Positions 24,826 through 33,038 of a DNA stretch of 64,000 bases are shown here, in pieces. The stretch is from JACNIZ01 sp964344765 (GTDB lineage Bacteria > Planctomycetota > UBA1135): NCBI GenBank assembly GCA_964344765.1, contig CAYFOM010000003.1, positions 62,001-126,000 on the forward strand, in the 5' to 3' direction. The translations under genes and the position numbers were made by a program. The first letter of the stretch is position 1. Each line of letters starts with the position of its first letter. The notes below the pieces were generated by a model. The model saw only the letters and a list, made by a program, of their open reading frames with translations. It ran no database searches and was not told the origin of the DNA.

Positions 24826-26127
24826 TTAGGAGTAAATCCCGCGGATCTTATCGAAGTAAGAAACGCGTTCGACGCCAAGGATGCACGTCGCCAAGCGCAG
24901 GTTGACCTTGTGTTTGCTGGCGATTGCGCGCGAGCGTTCGTAAGCCTGCAGCAACATGCGGTCGAGCCGTTCCAGGACCTGCTCACACGGCCACTGGTAG
25001 CCGGTGCGATTCTGCACCCACTCGAAGTAGGCCACCAGAATGGCGCCGGCATTGCCGAGTAGATCGGGGACCACCGGAATGCCGCGTTCGATCAGGATTT
25101 CATCGGCTTGCTTGGAGGTCGGGCCGTTGGCGGCTTCGACGATGAGCTTGGCTTTGATTTGATGCGCGTTGGTGCTCAGAATTTGCTTCGAAGTTGCGGC
25201 CGGAATCAGCACATCGCAATCCAAAGTCAGCAATTGGCTGCATTCCAGCGCGTCGCCGCCTTCGAAACCGAGCAGCGAGCCATGTTCTTGGCGGTAGGCC
25301 AGCAAAGCCTCCACATCCAGGCCGCCGCGGTTGATGATCGCCGCGTTTAGGTCGCCCACTGCAATGACGCGATGGCCGCGCTCAGTCGCCGCACGCATGA
25401 CTTGCGCCCCGGCGTTGCCGGCCCCCTGGACGACGATGTCCACCGGACCGGAAATATCCATCGTTGCCAATCGCCGTTCCATCAACACAATTGCACCGTG
25501 ACCCAGCGCGATGGTGCGGGCATGGCTGCCTCCCAATCCCAACGGCTTGCCGACCACAACCGAGTTTTCGGTATGGCGTTGGTGCATGGAGTAGGTGTCC
25601 AAGCACCACGCCATGATCTGCTCGTTGCAGCCGCGGTCCGGGGTCAAAATGTCCTTCTCGGGGCCAAGTAGGTCGAGCAGCGATGCGGTGTAGCGACGCA
25701 CAACGGCTTCGGTGACAGCAGGGTCGGCTTTGCGGTGATCAAAATCAACACCGCCGGCCGATCCGCCGAAGGGGATGTTCATCGCCGCGCATTTCCAAGT
25801 CGTCCAGCCGGCCAGAGCGGCGATTTCTTCGCGCTTAATGGTCGGATCAAGGCGCAATCCGCCCAGGCACGGACCCAGCGACAGGTTGTGGCGAATGCGG
25901 TAGCCGCTGTGCACGCGAACTTCGCCGTCCGGGTATTTGACCGGTAGCGCGAACTTGAACTGGCGGTCCGGGGTGCGCAGCAACGAGTACGCGTCGGGCG
26001 CCATGCCGAGCACGGCAGCCGCCTCGTCGTAGCGCTCCATCATCGACGCGAACGGATTGTCGGAATCGAGGATCGGCGAGGGATCCTGCGGTTCTTCCGG
26101 CAGCAGATGGTCTGTGGAATCAGGCAT
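24826..26127 (-). CDS. Glutamate dehydrogenase paralogue lacking catalytic lysines (probable regulatory subunit)
   Basis: The 433-residue protein is clearly of the Glu/Leu/Phe/Val dehydrogenase family, with TWKCAAMNIPFGG, NEQIMAWCLDTYSMH and the Rossmann motif VVQGAGNAGAQ. Alignment with the neighbouring gene keeps the 24-12-40 residue spacing of the active-site positions. Two lysines are lost: GPAKGG has become GPCLGG (Leu88) and the catalytic GGGKGG has become GGSAGG (Ala124). Lys112 and Asp164 remain, and the conserved Ser of VSYFEW is Ala366. An enzyme with these changes should not deaminate glutamate. Thermus thermophilus pairs a non-catalytic GdhA with catalytic GdhB in a hetero-oligomer, a likely model here. 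Its start overlaps the stop of the upstream active copy by 8 bp. Confidence 0.85.
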   Translation of the reverse strand: MPDSTDHLLPEEPQDPSPILDSDNPFASMMERYDEAAAVLGMAPDAYSLLRTPDRQFKFALPVKYPDGEVRVHSGYRIRHNLSLGPCLGGLRLDPTIKREEIAALAGWTTWKCAAMNIPFGGSAGGVDFDHRKADPAVTEAVVRRYTASLLDLLGPEKDILTPDRGCNEQIMAWCLDTYSMHQRHTENSVVVGKPLGLGGSHARTIALGHGAIVLMERRLATMDISGPVDIVVQGAGNAGAQVMRAATERGHRVIAVGDLNAAIINRGGLDVEALLAYRQEHGSLLGFEGGDALECSQLLTLDCDVLIPAATSKQILSTNAHQIKAKLIVEAANGPTSKQADEILIERGIPVVPDLLGNAGAILVAYFEWVQNRTGYQWPCEQVLERLDRMLLQAYERSRAIASKHKVNLRLATCILGVERVSYFDKIRGIYS

Positions 26128-27385
26128 AGATCCCGCGCATCTTCAGGCAGTACGCCACGCGGTCGACGCCCAAGCAATAGGCACCGATGCGCGGACTGGT
26201 GTAGTGCTTCTCGGCGGTCGTCGCCACCGACTCAAAAGCTTCGACCATGATGCGTTCCATCCGGTCGAAGACGTCCTTCTGTTCCCAGAAGTAACCCATG
26301 CGGTCCTGTACCCATTCGAAGTAAGAAACCGTTACTCCACCGGCATTGGCAAGGATGTCAGGTACCACGTAAACGCCGTTGTTCTCCAAAATTGCATCGG
26401 CGTCGGCAGTGGTTGGGCCATTGGCGCCTTCCACAATCACCTTGGCTTGGATGCGCTCGGCATTGGCCGACGTCAGCTGATTTTCCGTCGCCGCCGGAAT
26501 CAATACATCACACGGCAACTCCAACAAATCCTTACCGTCGATGTGATCGGCTTCGGTAAAGCCTTCCAGCGAACCATTCGTGCCGATGTATTCCAACACC
26601 TGTGGAATGTCCAGCCCGTTTTCATTGTGCACCGCGCCGTAAATGTCGGAAATTGCGGTCACCTTATGACCCATCTCCTGCATGAATTGCGCGCCCAAAC
26701 CGCCGACGTTACCGCAGCCCTGAACCACCACCGAACAGCCTTTATCCGGCAATCCAAGGTGTTTCAGCGCCTCGCGCGCCGAAAAGGCAACGCCCAAACC
26801 AGTGGCTTCGCGTCGGCCTTTGGAGCCGCCTAAGCCAATCGGCTTGCCGGTCACGATTGCCGTTTGCGTCGAGCGAGCGTGCATGGAATAGGTATCCATG
26901 AACCACGCCATGACTTGCTCATTGGTGTTCATATCCGGTGCGGGTACATCGCGTTCCGGGCCAATAATGTCGAGCAAGCTGGCCGCGTAACGGCGCGTCA
27001 GGCGTTCCAACTCACCTTGCGACATGCGCCGCGGATCGCAAATGATGCCGCCCTTGCCGCCACCGAATGGAACGTTGACCACGGCGCATTTCCAGGTCAT
27101 CCACGCGGCCAGCGCGCGCACCTCGTCGAGGTGGACGTCGGGTGCATAACGGATACCGCCTTTTGCGGGGCCGCGGGCAACCGAGTGCTGCACGCGATAA
27201 CCGGTGAATACACGAGTCGTGCCGTTGTCCATTTGCACGGGCAACGCCGCCGTCAATTCTTGAGCCGGCTCCGACAAAATCGCGTACAAGCCCGGATCCA
27301 AATCCAGCAGGCCGGCGGCTTTGTCCAACCGGTGCTTCATTTGCACGAACGGGTTGGATTCGGCACTCGAATGAGTGGTAGTCAT
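26120..27385 (-). CDS. gdhA: Glutamate dehydrogenase, catalytic copy
   Basis: The protein (421 aa) interconverts glutamate and 2-oxoglutarate plus ammonia. All expected active-site residues are present: Lys75 in RGPAKGGIRY, Lys99 in TWKCAVVNVPFGG, catalytic Lys111 in GGGKGG, Asp151 in PAPDMNTNEQ and Ser354 in VSYFEW. The nucleotide-binding VVQGCGNVGG is intact. It is first in a two-gene minus-strand operon with a second, active-site-deficient paralogue overlapping by 8 bp, which implies stoichiometric production of both subunits. Coenzyme preference (NAD or NADP) is not decided by what I can see. Leucine dehydrogenase is a related alternative but is shorter. Confidence 0.9.
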   Translation of the reverse strand: MTTTHSSAESNPFVQMKHRLDKAAGLLDLDPGLYAILSEPAQELTAALPVQMDNGTTRVFTGYRVQHSVARGPAKGGIRYAPDVHLDEVRALAAWMTWKCAVVNVPFGGGKGGIICDPRRMSQGELERLTRRYAASLLDIIGPERDVPAPDMNTNEQVMAWFMDTYSMHARSTQTAIVTGKPIGLGGSKGRREATGLGVAFSAREALKHLGLPDKGCSVVVQGCGNVGGLGAQFMQEMGHKVTAISDIYGAVHNENGLDIPQVLEYIGTNGSLEGFTEADHIDGKDLLELPCDVLIPAATENQLTSANAERIQAKVIVEGANGPTTADADAILENNGVYVVPDILANAGGVTVSYFEWVQDRMGYFWEQKDVFDRMERIMVEAFESVATTAEKHYTSPRIGAYCLGVDRVAYCLKMRGIYA

Positions 27386-27523
27386 TTTCGTCTTGGGTGG
27401 ACCCCTCCAGTCAATGGGGGGAGAGAGGAGCGAATCTGGAAATCGTAGTCAAGGTGCCGCGAGAAGGGGAGAGGAAACCGAGGAAAGTCTTGCAGCGGCA
27501 ATGCGGTTAGGGGAATATCTGGA

Positions 27524-28378
27524 ATGGAGACGCCCCGCACCGCCCGCCTGTATCAGGCTAAACGCCGCGCCCTGGTTGCGCTGGACGAGGGGCGCGTGCT
27601 GGCCGCCGAAGACGAGCTCGAGGAACTGAAGGAGCTCGGCCTAGAAACCGTCGCCAAGGCAATGGCTTACAGCGGCGGCACTTTGGTGCGCGAGGCTGGT
27701 ACGCGGACCACTCATCGCGTCGAAGGCCCGCAAAGTGTGTTCTTCTTGAAGCGCCATCGCGGTTTGACGTCCACGCAACGGTTTTGGCCGTTCCGGCGCA
27801 GCAACTCCAGCCCGGCTCGCACCGAATGGGATAACCACCTGATCATGCGCCGCTCCGGCTTCGACGTGCCCGATCCCGTCGCTATGGGCGAGTCCGATGC
27901 GGTATTCGCCGTTCCCGCCGAATCGTTTTTGATCACCCGCGAGGTGCCGGGGCCCAGCCTCGATCGCGTCCTCACCGACGGAATGCCTGGTTTTGGCGAC
28001 GGCCGCGATCAAAAACTGGTGCAAGCGGTGATTCGCGACCTCAGTGGCTTAGTCCGGCGTTTGCACAGCTCCGGCTTTTATCACAAGGACCTGTACCTGC
28101 AGCATTTGATCGTTAAAGACGACCCGCGTTGGGGGCGTCCATACATGGTCGATTTGCAGCGCGTCGAACAGAAGTTCCCGCCGGCTACGCGCTGGTTGGT
28201 GAAAGACATCGCCGCACTGCACTATTCGGCGCCGCCGAGCTTCACGCGGACCGACCGGCTGCGCTTTTTGCTTCAATACCTCGGCAAAACGCGGGTGGAT
28301 CCGTTGACCCGTAAGTGGATTGCGAGCGTCGAAGCGCGGGTTACGCGCATGAAAGGCCATCAGCCGGCATATCCTTGA
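27524..28378 (+). CDS. Lipopolysaccharide-kinase-like protein (InaA/RfaP/KdkA type)
   Basis: The 284-residue protein has the small kinase fold of LPS core or Kdo kinases. An ATP-site lysine lies in VFFLKRHRG, followed by EWDNHLIMRRSGFDVPDPVA, SFLITREVPGPSLDRVL and the catalytic loop FYHKDLYLQHLIV (H-x-D with the asparagine position replaced by Gln-His). The metal-binding MVDLQRV completes the site. Such enzymes phosphorylate sugars of the lipid A core on the cytoplasmic side of the inner membrane. The next gene overlaps as TTGA. The start ATG at 27524 is preceded by GGGGAATATCTGGA, a weak ribosome-binding site. Confidence 0.75.
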   Translation: METPRTARLYQAKRRALVALDEGRVLAAEDELEELKELGLETVAKAMAYSGGTLVREAGTRTTHRVEGPQSVFFLKRHRGLTSTQRFWPFRRSNSSPARTEWDNHLIMRRSGFDVPDPVAMGESDAVFAVPAESFLITREVPGPSLDRVLTDGMPGFGDGRDQKLVQAVIRDLSGLVRRLHSSGFYHKDLYLQHLIVKDDPRWGRPYMVDLQRVEQKFPPATRWLVKDIAALHYSAPPSFTRTDRLRFLLQYLGKTRVDPLTRKWIASVEARVTRMKGHQPAYP

Positions 28379-29154
28379 GCCTTCGGCGTCCGAATAAGAC
28401 CCTGGAATGGCAGGATCTGCGAGAACCGCAGGTTGCCCAACAGCGACGCGCTCTCACTCAGTTTCTGCTGCGCGAATTCACTCTGCGGGCGGTGCCGGTG
28501 GCGGTGAATGGGGTGCTCCGACGCCGTTGGTATGTTCGCCGGCTGAAGATGTGGGAGTATGCCCGAGGTCTGACCGCCCTGCCGCCGCGACCCGGTGCGC
28601 CGGTCCTGGATTTCGGCGGGGGCGGGACTTTGCCGCCCTTTTACCTAGCTGCAAGTGGAACGCCGGTGCATGTGCTCGACATCAATCAGCGCCTAGCGAA
28701 TTACAGCGCAGAAGTTGCTGGAAAGCGCAACTGGCCGATCGAGGTGGATACTTTTGACCTCGCCGCTGCCGACGCCGCGCTGCCGACCCGGTGGCGAGAG
28801 CATTTTGACCGCGTCTACAGTTATTGTGTGATGGAGCACATCGAGATGGAGGGGCAAGAACGAGTACTTGCCCACCTCGCCGATGCCGTCCGACCCGGCG
28901 GCGGCATGGTATTGACCTTTGAGTTCGGCGAAAACGCTCCGGCGGAACAACCGTGGCGCGATCTTGAGCGTGTGCAACGCATGGTCTCTATTTTGAGCGA
29001 CCGCGGCCTGCAACTACAGCTTGGCACCGATGCAACCCAGGCTTCGGCGGCATTCGAAGATTGTGGAGATCGCTACGTGCTCGATAAGCGTCACCCCAAT
29101 GCCAAATTTGCGTTTGCGATGTTGGTGCTGGAAAAGCCAAGCGGAACGGCCTAA
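28375..29154 (+). CDS. Class I SAM-dependent methyltransferase
   Basis: The SAM-binding glycine motif is VLDFGGGGTLPPFYLA, followed by VHVLDINQRLA (the acidic residue that binds the SAM ribose). FDRVYSYCVMEHIE and VRPGGGMVLTFEFGE are the later motifs of class I enzymes. The substrate is unknown; the coupled LPS-kinase-like gene suggests an envelope glycolipid (inference). I take the TTG at 28375, overlapping the previous stop as TTGA, giving 259 residues; an in-frame start at 28315 would lie well inside the kinase gene. Confidence 0.78.
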   Translation: MSLRRPNKTLEWQDLREPQVAQQRRALTQFLLREFTLRAVPVAVNGVLRRRWYVRRLKMWEYARGLTALPPRPGAPVLDFGGGGTLPPFYLAASGTPVHVLDINQRLANYSAEVAGKRNWPIEVDTFDLAAADAALPTRWREHFDRVYSYCVMEHIEMEGQERVLAHLADAVRPGGGMVLTFEFGENAPAEQPWRDLERVQRMVSILSDRGLQLQLGTDATQASAAFEDCGDRYVLDKRHPNAKFAFAMLVLEKPSGTA

Positions 29155-30062
29155 TGGGGGCTGCAATGAAGGATTCCAGCAGCAACGGCATCGGCAATTC
29201 GCTGCTTTGGCACGAGGTGTCGCCGCGCGACGGACTGCAAAACGAAGCGCAAATCTTAACGCTCGAGCAAAAGTTGGAATTGATGCGCCATCTGGTCGCG
29301 GCCAAGCCTGCCTCCATTGAGGTGACGAGTTTCGTACGCCCGGATCGCGTGCCGCAGCTAGCCGACGCTGCTGAACTTTGTGCCGCCCTTCGTGACCAAC
29401 CGTGGTTTCAGGAAGCGCGCCGCGACGGCATCGGCTTCACCGGTTTGGTTGCCAATCAGCGCGGCTTGGACCGCTTGCTCGAAGCCGGCTTGGATAGCGT
29501 CACCTTGTTAGTTTCGGCTACCGATGCGCACAGTCAATCCAACGTCGGTATGGATCGCGCCAAGGCGGAAAAGTTAGCGCAACAGCTGATCGAACACGCC
29601 AAAGCCGACGGTCTATTCGTGCGCGCTTATGTGTCGATGGCTTTTCATTGCCCATTCGATGGCGCAGTGCCGTTGGCGCCGGTGTTGGACTTGATGCAGC
29701 AATTCGAACAGTGGGGCGCCGACCTCATCTTGCCTGCCGATACTCTCGGCGCTGCCTACCCGGCCGAGATCACTAATTTGTTGGTGGAAGCACGGCGCTT
29801 AATGCCGCAAGCCGAGTTTGGCATGCATTTGCACAACACCCACGGTCGCGCGTTGGAGAACTGCGCCGCTGCATGGGAATTGGGCGTGCGCCACGTCGAC
29901 GCCGCTGCCGGCGGAACCGGTGGTTGTCCATTTGCGCCGGGGGCAGCGGGCAATTTGAACTCGGCCAAGCTTCTAGAATGGGCAGCCGCAAACGGGGCCG
30001 ACCCCTTGTTGCCGAATCCGGCTTTGCAAGCGGCCGAAGCCTTGTTGCGCGAGTCCCTTTAA
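29154..30062 (+). CDS. mvaB: Hydroxymethylglutaryl-CoA lyase (DRE-TIM metallolyase)
   Basis: HMG-CoA lyase splits HMG-CoA into acetyl-CoA and acetoacetate in leucine degradation. The metal-binding EVSPRDGLQNE, ASIEVTSFVRPDRVPQLAD, HLHNTHGRAL and the glycine-rich AAAGGTGGCPFAPGAAGN with the catalytic cysteine are all present in family order. Length is 302 aa. The ATG at 29154 overlaps the previous stop; the ATG at 29166 is an equally good start. The following gene is an enoyl-CoA hydratase, which fits the preceding step, methylglutaconyl-CoA to HMG-CoA. Confidence 0.88.
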   Translation: MGAAMKDSSSNGIGNSLLWHEVSPRDGLQNEAQILTLEQKLELMRHLVAAKPASIEVTSFVRPDRVPQLADAAELCAALRDQPWFQEARRDGIGFTGLVANQRGLDRLLEAGLDSVTLLVSATDAHSQSNVGMDRAKAEKLAQQLIEHAKADGLFVRAYVSMAFHCPFDGAVPLAPVLDLMQQFEQWGADLILPADTLGAAYPAEITNLLVEARRLMPQAEFGMHLHNTHGRALENCAAAWELGVRHVDAAAGGTGGCPFAPGAAGNLNSAKLLEWAAANGADPLLPNPALQAAEALLRESL

Positions 30063-30066
30063 ACCG

Positions 30067-30852
30067 ATGACCGAAGAAGCTCCCGTCCTGCTGGAACGCC
30101 GTGGCCACGTTGCTGCGTTGACCTTGAACCGTCCTGAATCGCGCAATGCGCTTTCCGTCGCGATGATGAAGCAACTGCGCCAGACGTTGACTGAGCTGCG
30201 CAACGACGATTCGGTGTGGATCGTCACCATTACCGGAGCCGGTGACAAAGCCTTCTGCGCCGGGGCCGACCTTAAGGAGCGCCGCACCATTCCCGAGGAG
30301 CAAGTCCCTGAGGTTTTGGCGTTGATCCGCGGCGTGATGGACGACGTCGCCGCGTTGCCGCAACCGTCGATCGCAATTTTGAATGGCCATGCCTTTGGCG
30401 GTGGTTGCGAAATGGCGTTGTCGTGCGACCTGCGCATTCTTGCCGATGAAGCGATGATGGGGCTGACCGAAACCAGCTTGGCGATCATTCCGGGCGCTGG
30501 CGGATGTGTGCGCCTTCCGCGTTTGGTCGGCTTGGCTAAAGCTAAAGAACTAATCCTGATGGCCAAGCGCCTGACTGCAGCCGACGCTTTGAAGGTTGGC
30601 TTGGTCAACGAAACCGCACCTGCGGCCGACATCGCCGCGCTTGGCCAAAGCTACGTCGATGCGTTGTTGCGCAACGGCCCGATGGCTTTGCGCGCCGCCA
30701 AGCGCGCGATGGAAGGTGGGTGGGACCTGCCAGATGCCGAAGCGCGCCAGTTTGAAACCGAGTGCTACACGACGATCATTCCTACCGAAGATCGTTTAGA
30801 AGCTTTGGCCGCATTCGCTGAGAAGCGCGCCCCCAATTTCAAAGGCTGCTAA
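30067..30852 (+). CDS. Enoyl-CoA hydratase family protein, possibly methylglutaconyl-CoA hydratase
   Basis: The crotonase fold is clear: ALTLNRPESRNALS, AFCAGADLKER (oxyanion hole) and NGHAFGGGCEMALSCDLRI with the second oxyanion glycine. GLTETSLAIIPGAGG supplies the catalytic glutamates and RLVGLAKAKELILMAKRL follows. Because it lies 4 bp after HMG-CoA lyase, methylglutaconyl-CoA hydration (LiuC) in leucine catabolism is the most likely role; general fatty-acid oxidation is the alternative. Leucine-pathway carboxylase and dehydrogenase genes are not in the window. Length is 261 aa. Confidence 0.86.
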   Translation: MTEEAPVLLERRGHVAALTLNRPESRNALSVAMMKQLRQTLTELRNDDSVWIVTITGAGDKAFCAGADLKERRTIPEEQVPEVLALIRGVMDDVAALPQPSIAILNGHAFGGGCEMALSCDLRILADEAMMGLTETSLAIIPGAGGCVRLPRLVGLAKAKELILMAKRLTAADALKVGLVNETAPAADIAALGQSYVDALLRNGPMALRAAKRAMEGGWDLPDAEARQFETECYTTIIPTEDRLEALAAFAEKRAPNFKGC

Positions 30853-30858
30853 CTCGTC

Positions 30859-31092
30859 ATGCATATCGCCGATCGCCTACTGAGGGCGCGCTTGATCGGG
30901 CTGGTGATTTTGGTCGCCCTAGTGGCAACGGCTTTCCTTCGCGAGCACCCCGCGCAGCCTTGGGTCGCTACCCTCGCCGTGGTCGGCTTGGTGGCCTTGC
31001 GGTTTTTATGGCGCTGCCCTCATTGCCGCCTACCTTTGTCGGCATTCCCGCAAGCGATGACGCATTGCAAACGCTGCGGCGAGGCTCTGTAG
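30859..31092 (+). CDS. Small two-helix membrane protein with C-terminal zinc ribbon
   Basis: The 77-residue product has two hydrophobic segments (about residues 11-26 and 33-50) and ends in RCPHCRLPLSA and HCKRCGEAL, two CxxC knuckles forming a probable zinc ribbon. It begins 6 bp after the hydratase gene, so it is likely co-transcribed. Function unknown. Confidence 0.6.
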   Translation: MHIADRLLRARLIGLVILVALVATAFLREHPAQPWVATLAVVGLVALRFLWRCPHCRLPLSAFPQAMTHCKRCGEAL

Positions 31093-31123
31093 CCCAGCCG
31101 ACCAGGCTAAATCTGGCGCGGTA

Positions 31124-31825
31124 CTAAGCAGCTTCGCGACGCTCAGAAAGCGTCTTCCAATGCTCGGCCTGATCCATATCCTTCTCCACCCCTTGGCCGG
31201 TTGCATAAAGCACCGCCAAGTTGTGTTGGGCCGAGGCCAATCCCTGCAGCGCCGCGCGTTCCATCCACACGCCGGCTTCTTCCAAATCGATCTCAGTTCC
31301 TTCACCCTTCAAATAGGCGATGGCGACGGCCTCCTGCGCCGGCGCATGGTCCTGACGCGCTGCGGCTAGGAACCAGATCAGCGCTTTCTTCAGGTCCTGC
31401 GGCGTGCCGTTTCCCTCAAGATACAGCAGAGCAAGGTTGTATTGGGCTGCCGGATGCCCGGATTCCGCCGCTTGGCGGTAGCAATTCATCGCCGAAGTTA
31501 CGTCGGCCACCACGCCGTCGCCCTCTTGCAGCAAAATGCCTAAGTTGACCTGCGCATCTGGATAACCGGATTCGGCAGCCGCCTGCAACCACTGCAAGGC
31601 TTCGGCATGATCTTTTTCTAATCCCTCACCACGACGATATCCCAAAGCCAAGTTGTATTGAGCCTCGGCCAAACCCTGATCCGCAGCTTTGCGGAACCAT
31701 TGCATGGCGGTACTCATGTCGCGCTCAACGCCTTCGCCTAGCAGATAGCAAATGCCCAGGTTGTACTGGGCTGCGGGATGGCCTTGAGCGGCCATCCGTT
31801 CGATTTCGTCGTAGTTGTGGTCCAT
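31124..31825 (-). CDS. Sel1-repeat (SLR/TPR-like) protein
   Basis: The 233-residue protein is made almost wholly of about six 36-residue Sel1 repeats of the form 'AQYNLG.CY..GEGV..D...A..W...AA..G'. Examples are AAQYNLGICYLLGEGVERD, AQYNLALGYRRGEGLEKD and AQVNLGILLQEGDGVVAD. Such solenoids serve as protein-binding scaffolds. No signal peptide is visible, so it is probably cytoplasmic, unlike many family members. It stands alone on the minus strand, converging with the membrane zinc-ribbon gene and next to an insertion sequence. Confidence 0.85.
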   Translation of the reverse strand: MDHNYDEIERMAAQGHPAAQYNLGICYLLGEGVERDMSTAMQWFRKAADQGLAEAQYNLALGYRRGEGLEKDHAEALQWLQAAAESGYPDAQVNLGILLQEGDGVVADVTSAMNCYRQAAESGHPAAQYNLALLYLEGNGTPQDLKKALIWFLAAARQDHAPAQEAVAIAYLKGEGTEIDLEEAGVWMERAALQGLASAQHNLAVLYATGQGVEKDMDQAEHWKTLSERREAA

Positions 31826-31904
31826 GATCGATGTTTGCCTGATTTCGGCAGACCTTTATCGACGCATGGCCCTAAAAACCTGGGCCGCTCACCCGAATTT
31901 TGCT

Positions 31905-31930
31905 GAAGCTGGCCCCTTTGAGTGGCCCAA
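31905..31930 (+). repeat. Left terminal inverted repeat of the insertion sequence
   Basis: It begins GAAGCTGGCCCCTTT and ends TGGCCCAA. It matches the reverse complement of 33013-33038 at 24 of 26 positions. Confidence 0.88.
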
Positions 31931-31967
31931 TAATTTAGAAGCTGCGTAACTTTTCGCAGCCTCACCC

Positions 31968-32001
31968 GTCATCCCGGCAGGAAACCACTTGCCGGAATGA
32001 C
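31968..32001 (+). repeat. Hairpin immediately upstream of the transposase start
   Basis: A 12-position stem (31968-31979 with 31990-32001, one C-A mismatch) ends three bases before the transposase ATG. A second, weaker hairpin, GCTGCG/CGCAGC, lies at 31941-31960. The first would bury any ribosome-binding site, so it could damp transposase translation, especially in read-through transcripts. It also resembles free-standing GTCAT...CCGGCA palindromic repeats. Confidence 0.6.
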
Positions 32002-32004
32002 TTC

Positions 32005-33024
32005 ATGTTTCGACCACCATTCTGCCCTTACCCCGATTGTGAAACACAATTCAATACCCAATCCTTCGGATGGAGATCGCGTGGCCATTATTACCGTAAG
32101 TGCGATGGCCGCTGGGTAAGGCGTTTCAGCTGCAAGGTTTGCGATCGCCGCTTCAGTACGCAGACCTTTAAAACGGATTACCGGTGGAAGAAACCCAAGC
32201 TGCATTTCAGGGTCTTCGACCTCTTCGTATCCAAGGTCACCATGCGGCAAATGGCTCGCATTCATGGCGTCAGACGTCCGACCATTGAGCGAAGATTGCG
32301 CCGATTAGGCCAAGTTTGCCGCGAATTTCACGCGCTTGCGCTAGCCCAAAAAGTACAACGGGGTGGATTAACCGGGATCTATCAACTCGATGAATTGGAG
32401 ACCTATGAAACGGATCGCAGGCTTTCACCGGTCACGATGCCAGTCTTGATTGAGCGAAGCACATACTTCGTCATCCATGCAGAAACGGCACCCATGGGAG
32501 CCCGGGGAAACCTTACTCAGGGCATGAGGGAGAAAAAGGAGAGGCGAGATCGCAAGTTTGGGAAGCGTCGGTCGGGGTCACGACAGGCGGTAATCAATTC
32601 CTTGAATCGATTGAAGTTTGTGAATCGTCCCGGTGTTGGAATCACTCTAGAGAGCGATCGCAAGACTTCCTACCAGAAAGAATTTAGAAAAATTGCCGGA
32701 TCGGATTACTTTCGCCACTATCGGGTGCACTCAAAGAAAAAGCGTGACAAGTCGAATCGATTATTCCCGATTAACCACACGCTAGCAATGATGCGGGACA
32801 GCATCTCAAGATTGGTGCGGCGGACCTGGGCGGCGTCGAAAATTCGGCAGCGGCTTGACCTGCACTTTTGGATTTGGGCTTGCTATCGGAACTACATCCG
32901 AGGCATCACCGTCCTAACAAAAACGACGCCTGCTCAAGCATTGGGAGTACTTAAGCAGGCGTGGGATCGGGTGGACTTATTGCGCTGGCGATGGCCTCAG
33001 ATCGGTTTGGATTTGGGCCAATGA
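32005..33024 (+). CDS. IS1/IS1595-like transposase
   Basis: The 339-residue protein begins with a zinc-finger region (CPYPDCE and SCKVCDRRFST, with intervening basic residues). A short helix-turn-helix-like stretch follows (MRQMARIHGVRRPTIERRLRRL), then the nuclease domain. The first acidic motif is probably GIYQLDELETYE; a later FWIWACYRNYIRG segment is typical of the C-terminal part. This layout resembles transposases of the IS1/IS1595 groups, though the exact family is not settled by eye. The gene is intact and ends inside the right inverted repeat, so the element may still be mobile. Confidence 0.78.
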   Translation: MFRPPFCPYPDCETQFNTQSFGWRSRGHYYRKCDGRWVRRFSCKVCDRRFSTQTFKTDYRWKKPKLHFRVFDLFVSKVTMRQMARIHGVRRPTIERRLRRLGQVCREFHALALAQKVQRGGLTGIYQLDELETYETDRRLSPVTMPVLIERSTYFVIHAETAPMGARGNLTQGMREKKERRDRKFGKRRSGSRQAVINSLNRLKFVNRPGVGITLESDRKTSYQKEFRKIAGSDYFRHYRVHSKKKRDKSNRLFPINHTLAMMRDSISRLVRRTWAASKIRQRLDLHFWIWACYRNYIRGITVLTKTTPAQALGVLKQAWDRVDLLRWRWPQIGLDLGQ

Positions 33025-33038
33025 AAGGGGCCAGCTTC
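33013..33038 (-). repeat. Right terminal inverted repeat of the insertion sequence
   Basis: It is the reverse complement of the left end with two differences in the GAG/CAT triplet. The transposase stop codon is inside it, and its last base adjoins the ettA stop codon. Confidence 0.88.

Larger units (their letters stand above)
31905..33038 (+). mobile_element. Insertion sequence, single transposase gene, 24/26-matched terminal inverted repeats
   Basis: The element is 1134 bp. Its left end (31905-31930) and right end (33013-33038) are inverted repeats of 26 bp differing at two positions. They enclose one transposase gene whose TGA stop lies inside the right repeat. No flanking direct repeat could be found by eye (left flank ATTTTGCT, right flank TTATAGGG). 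The right end touches the TAA stop codon of the ABC-F gene at 33039. The transposase suggests an IS1/IS1595-like group. Confidence 0.85.
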
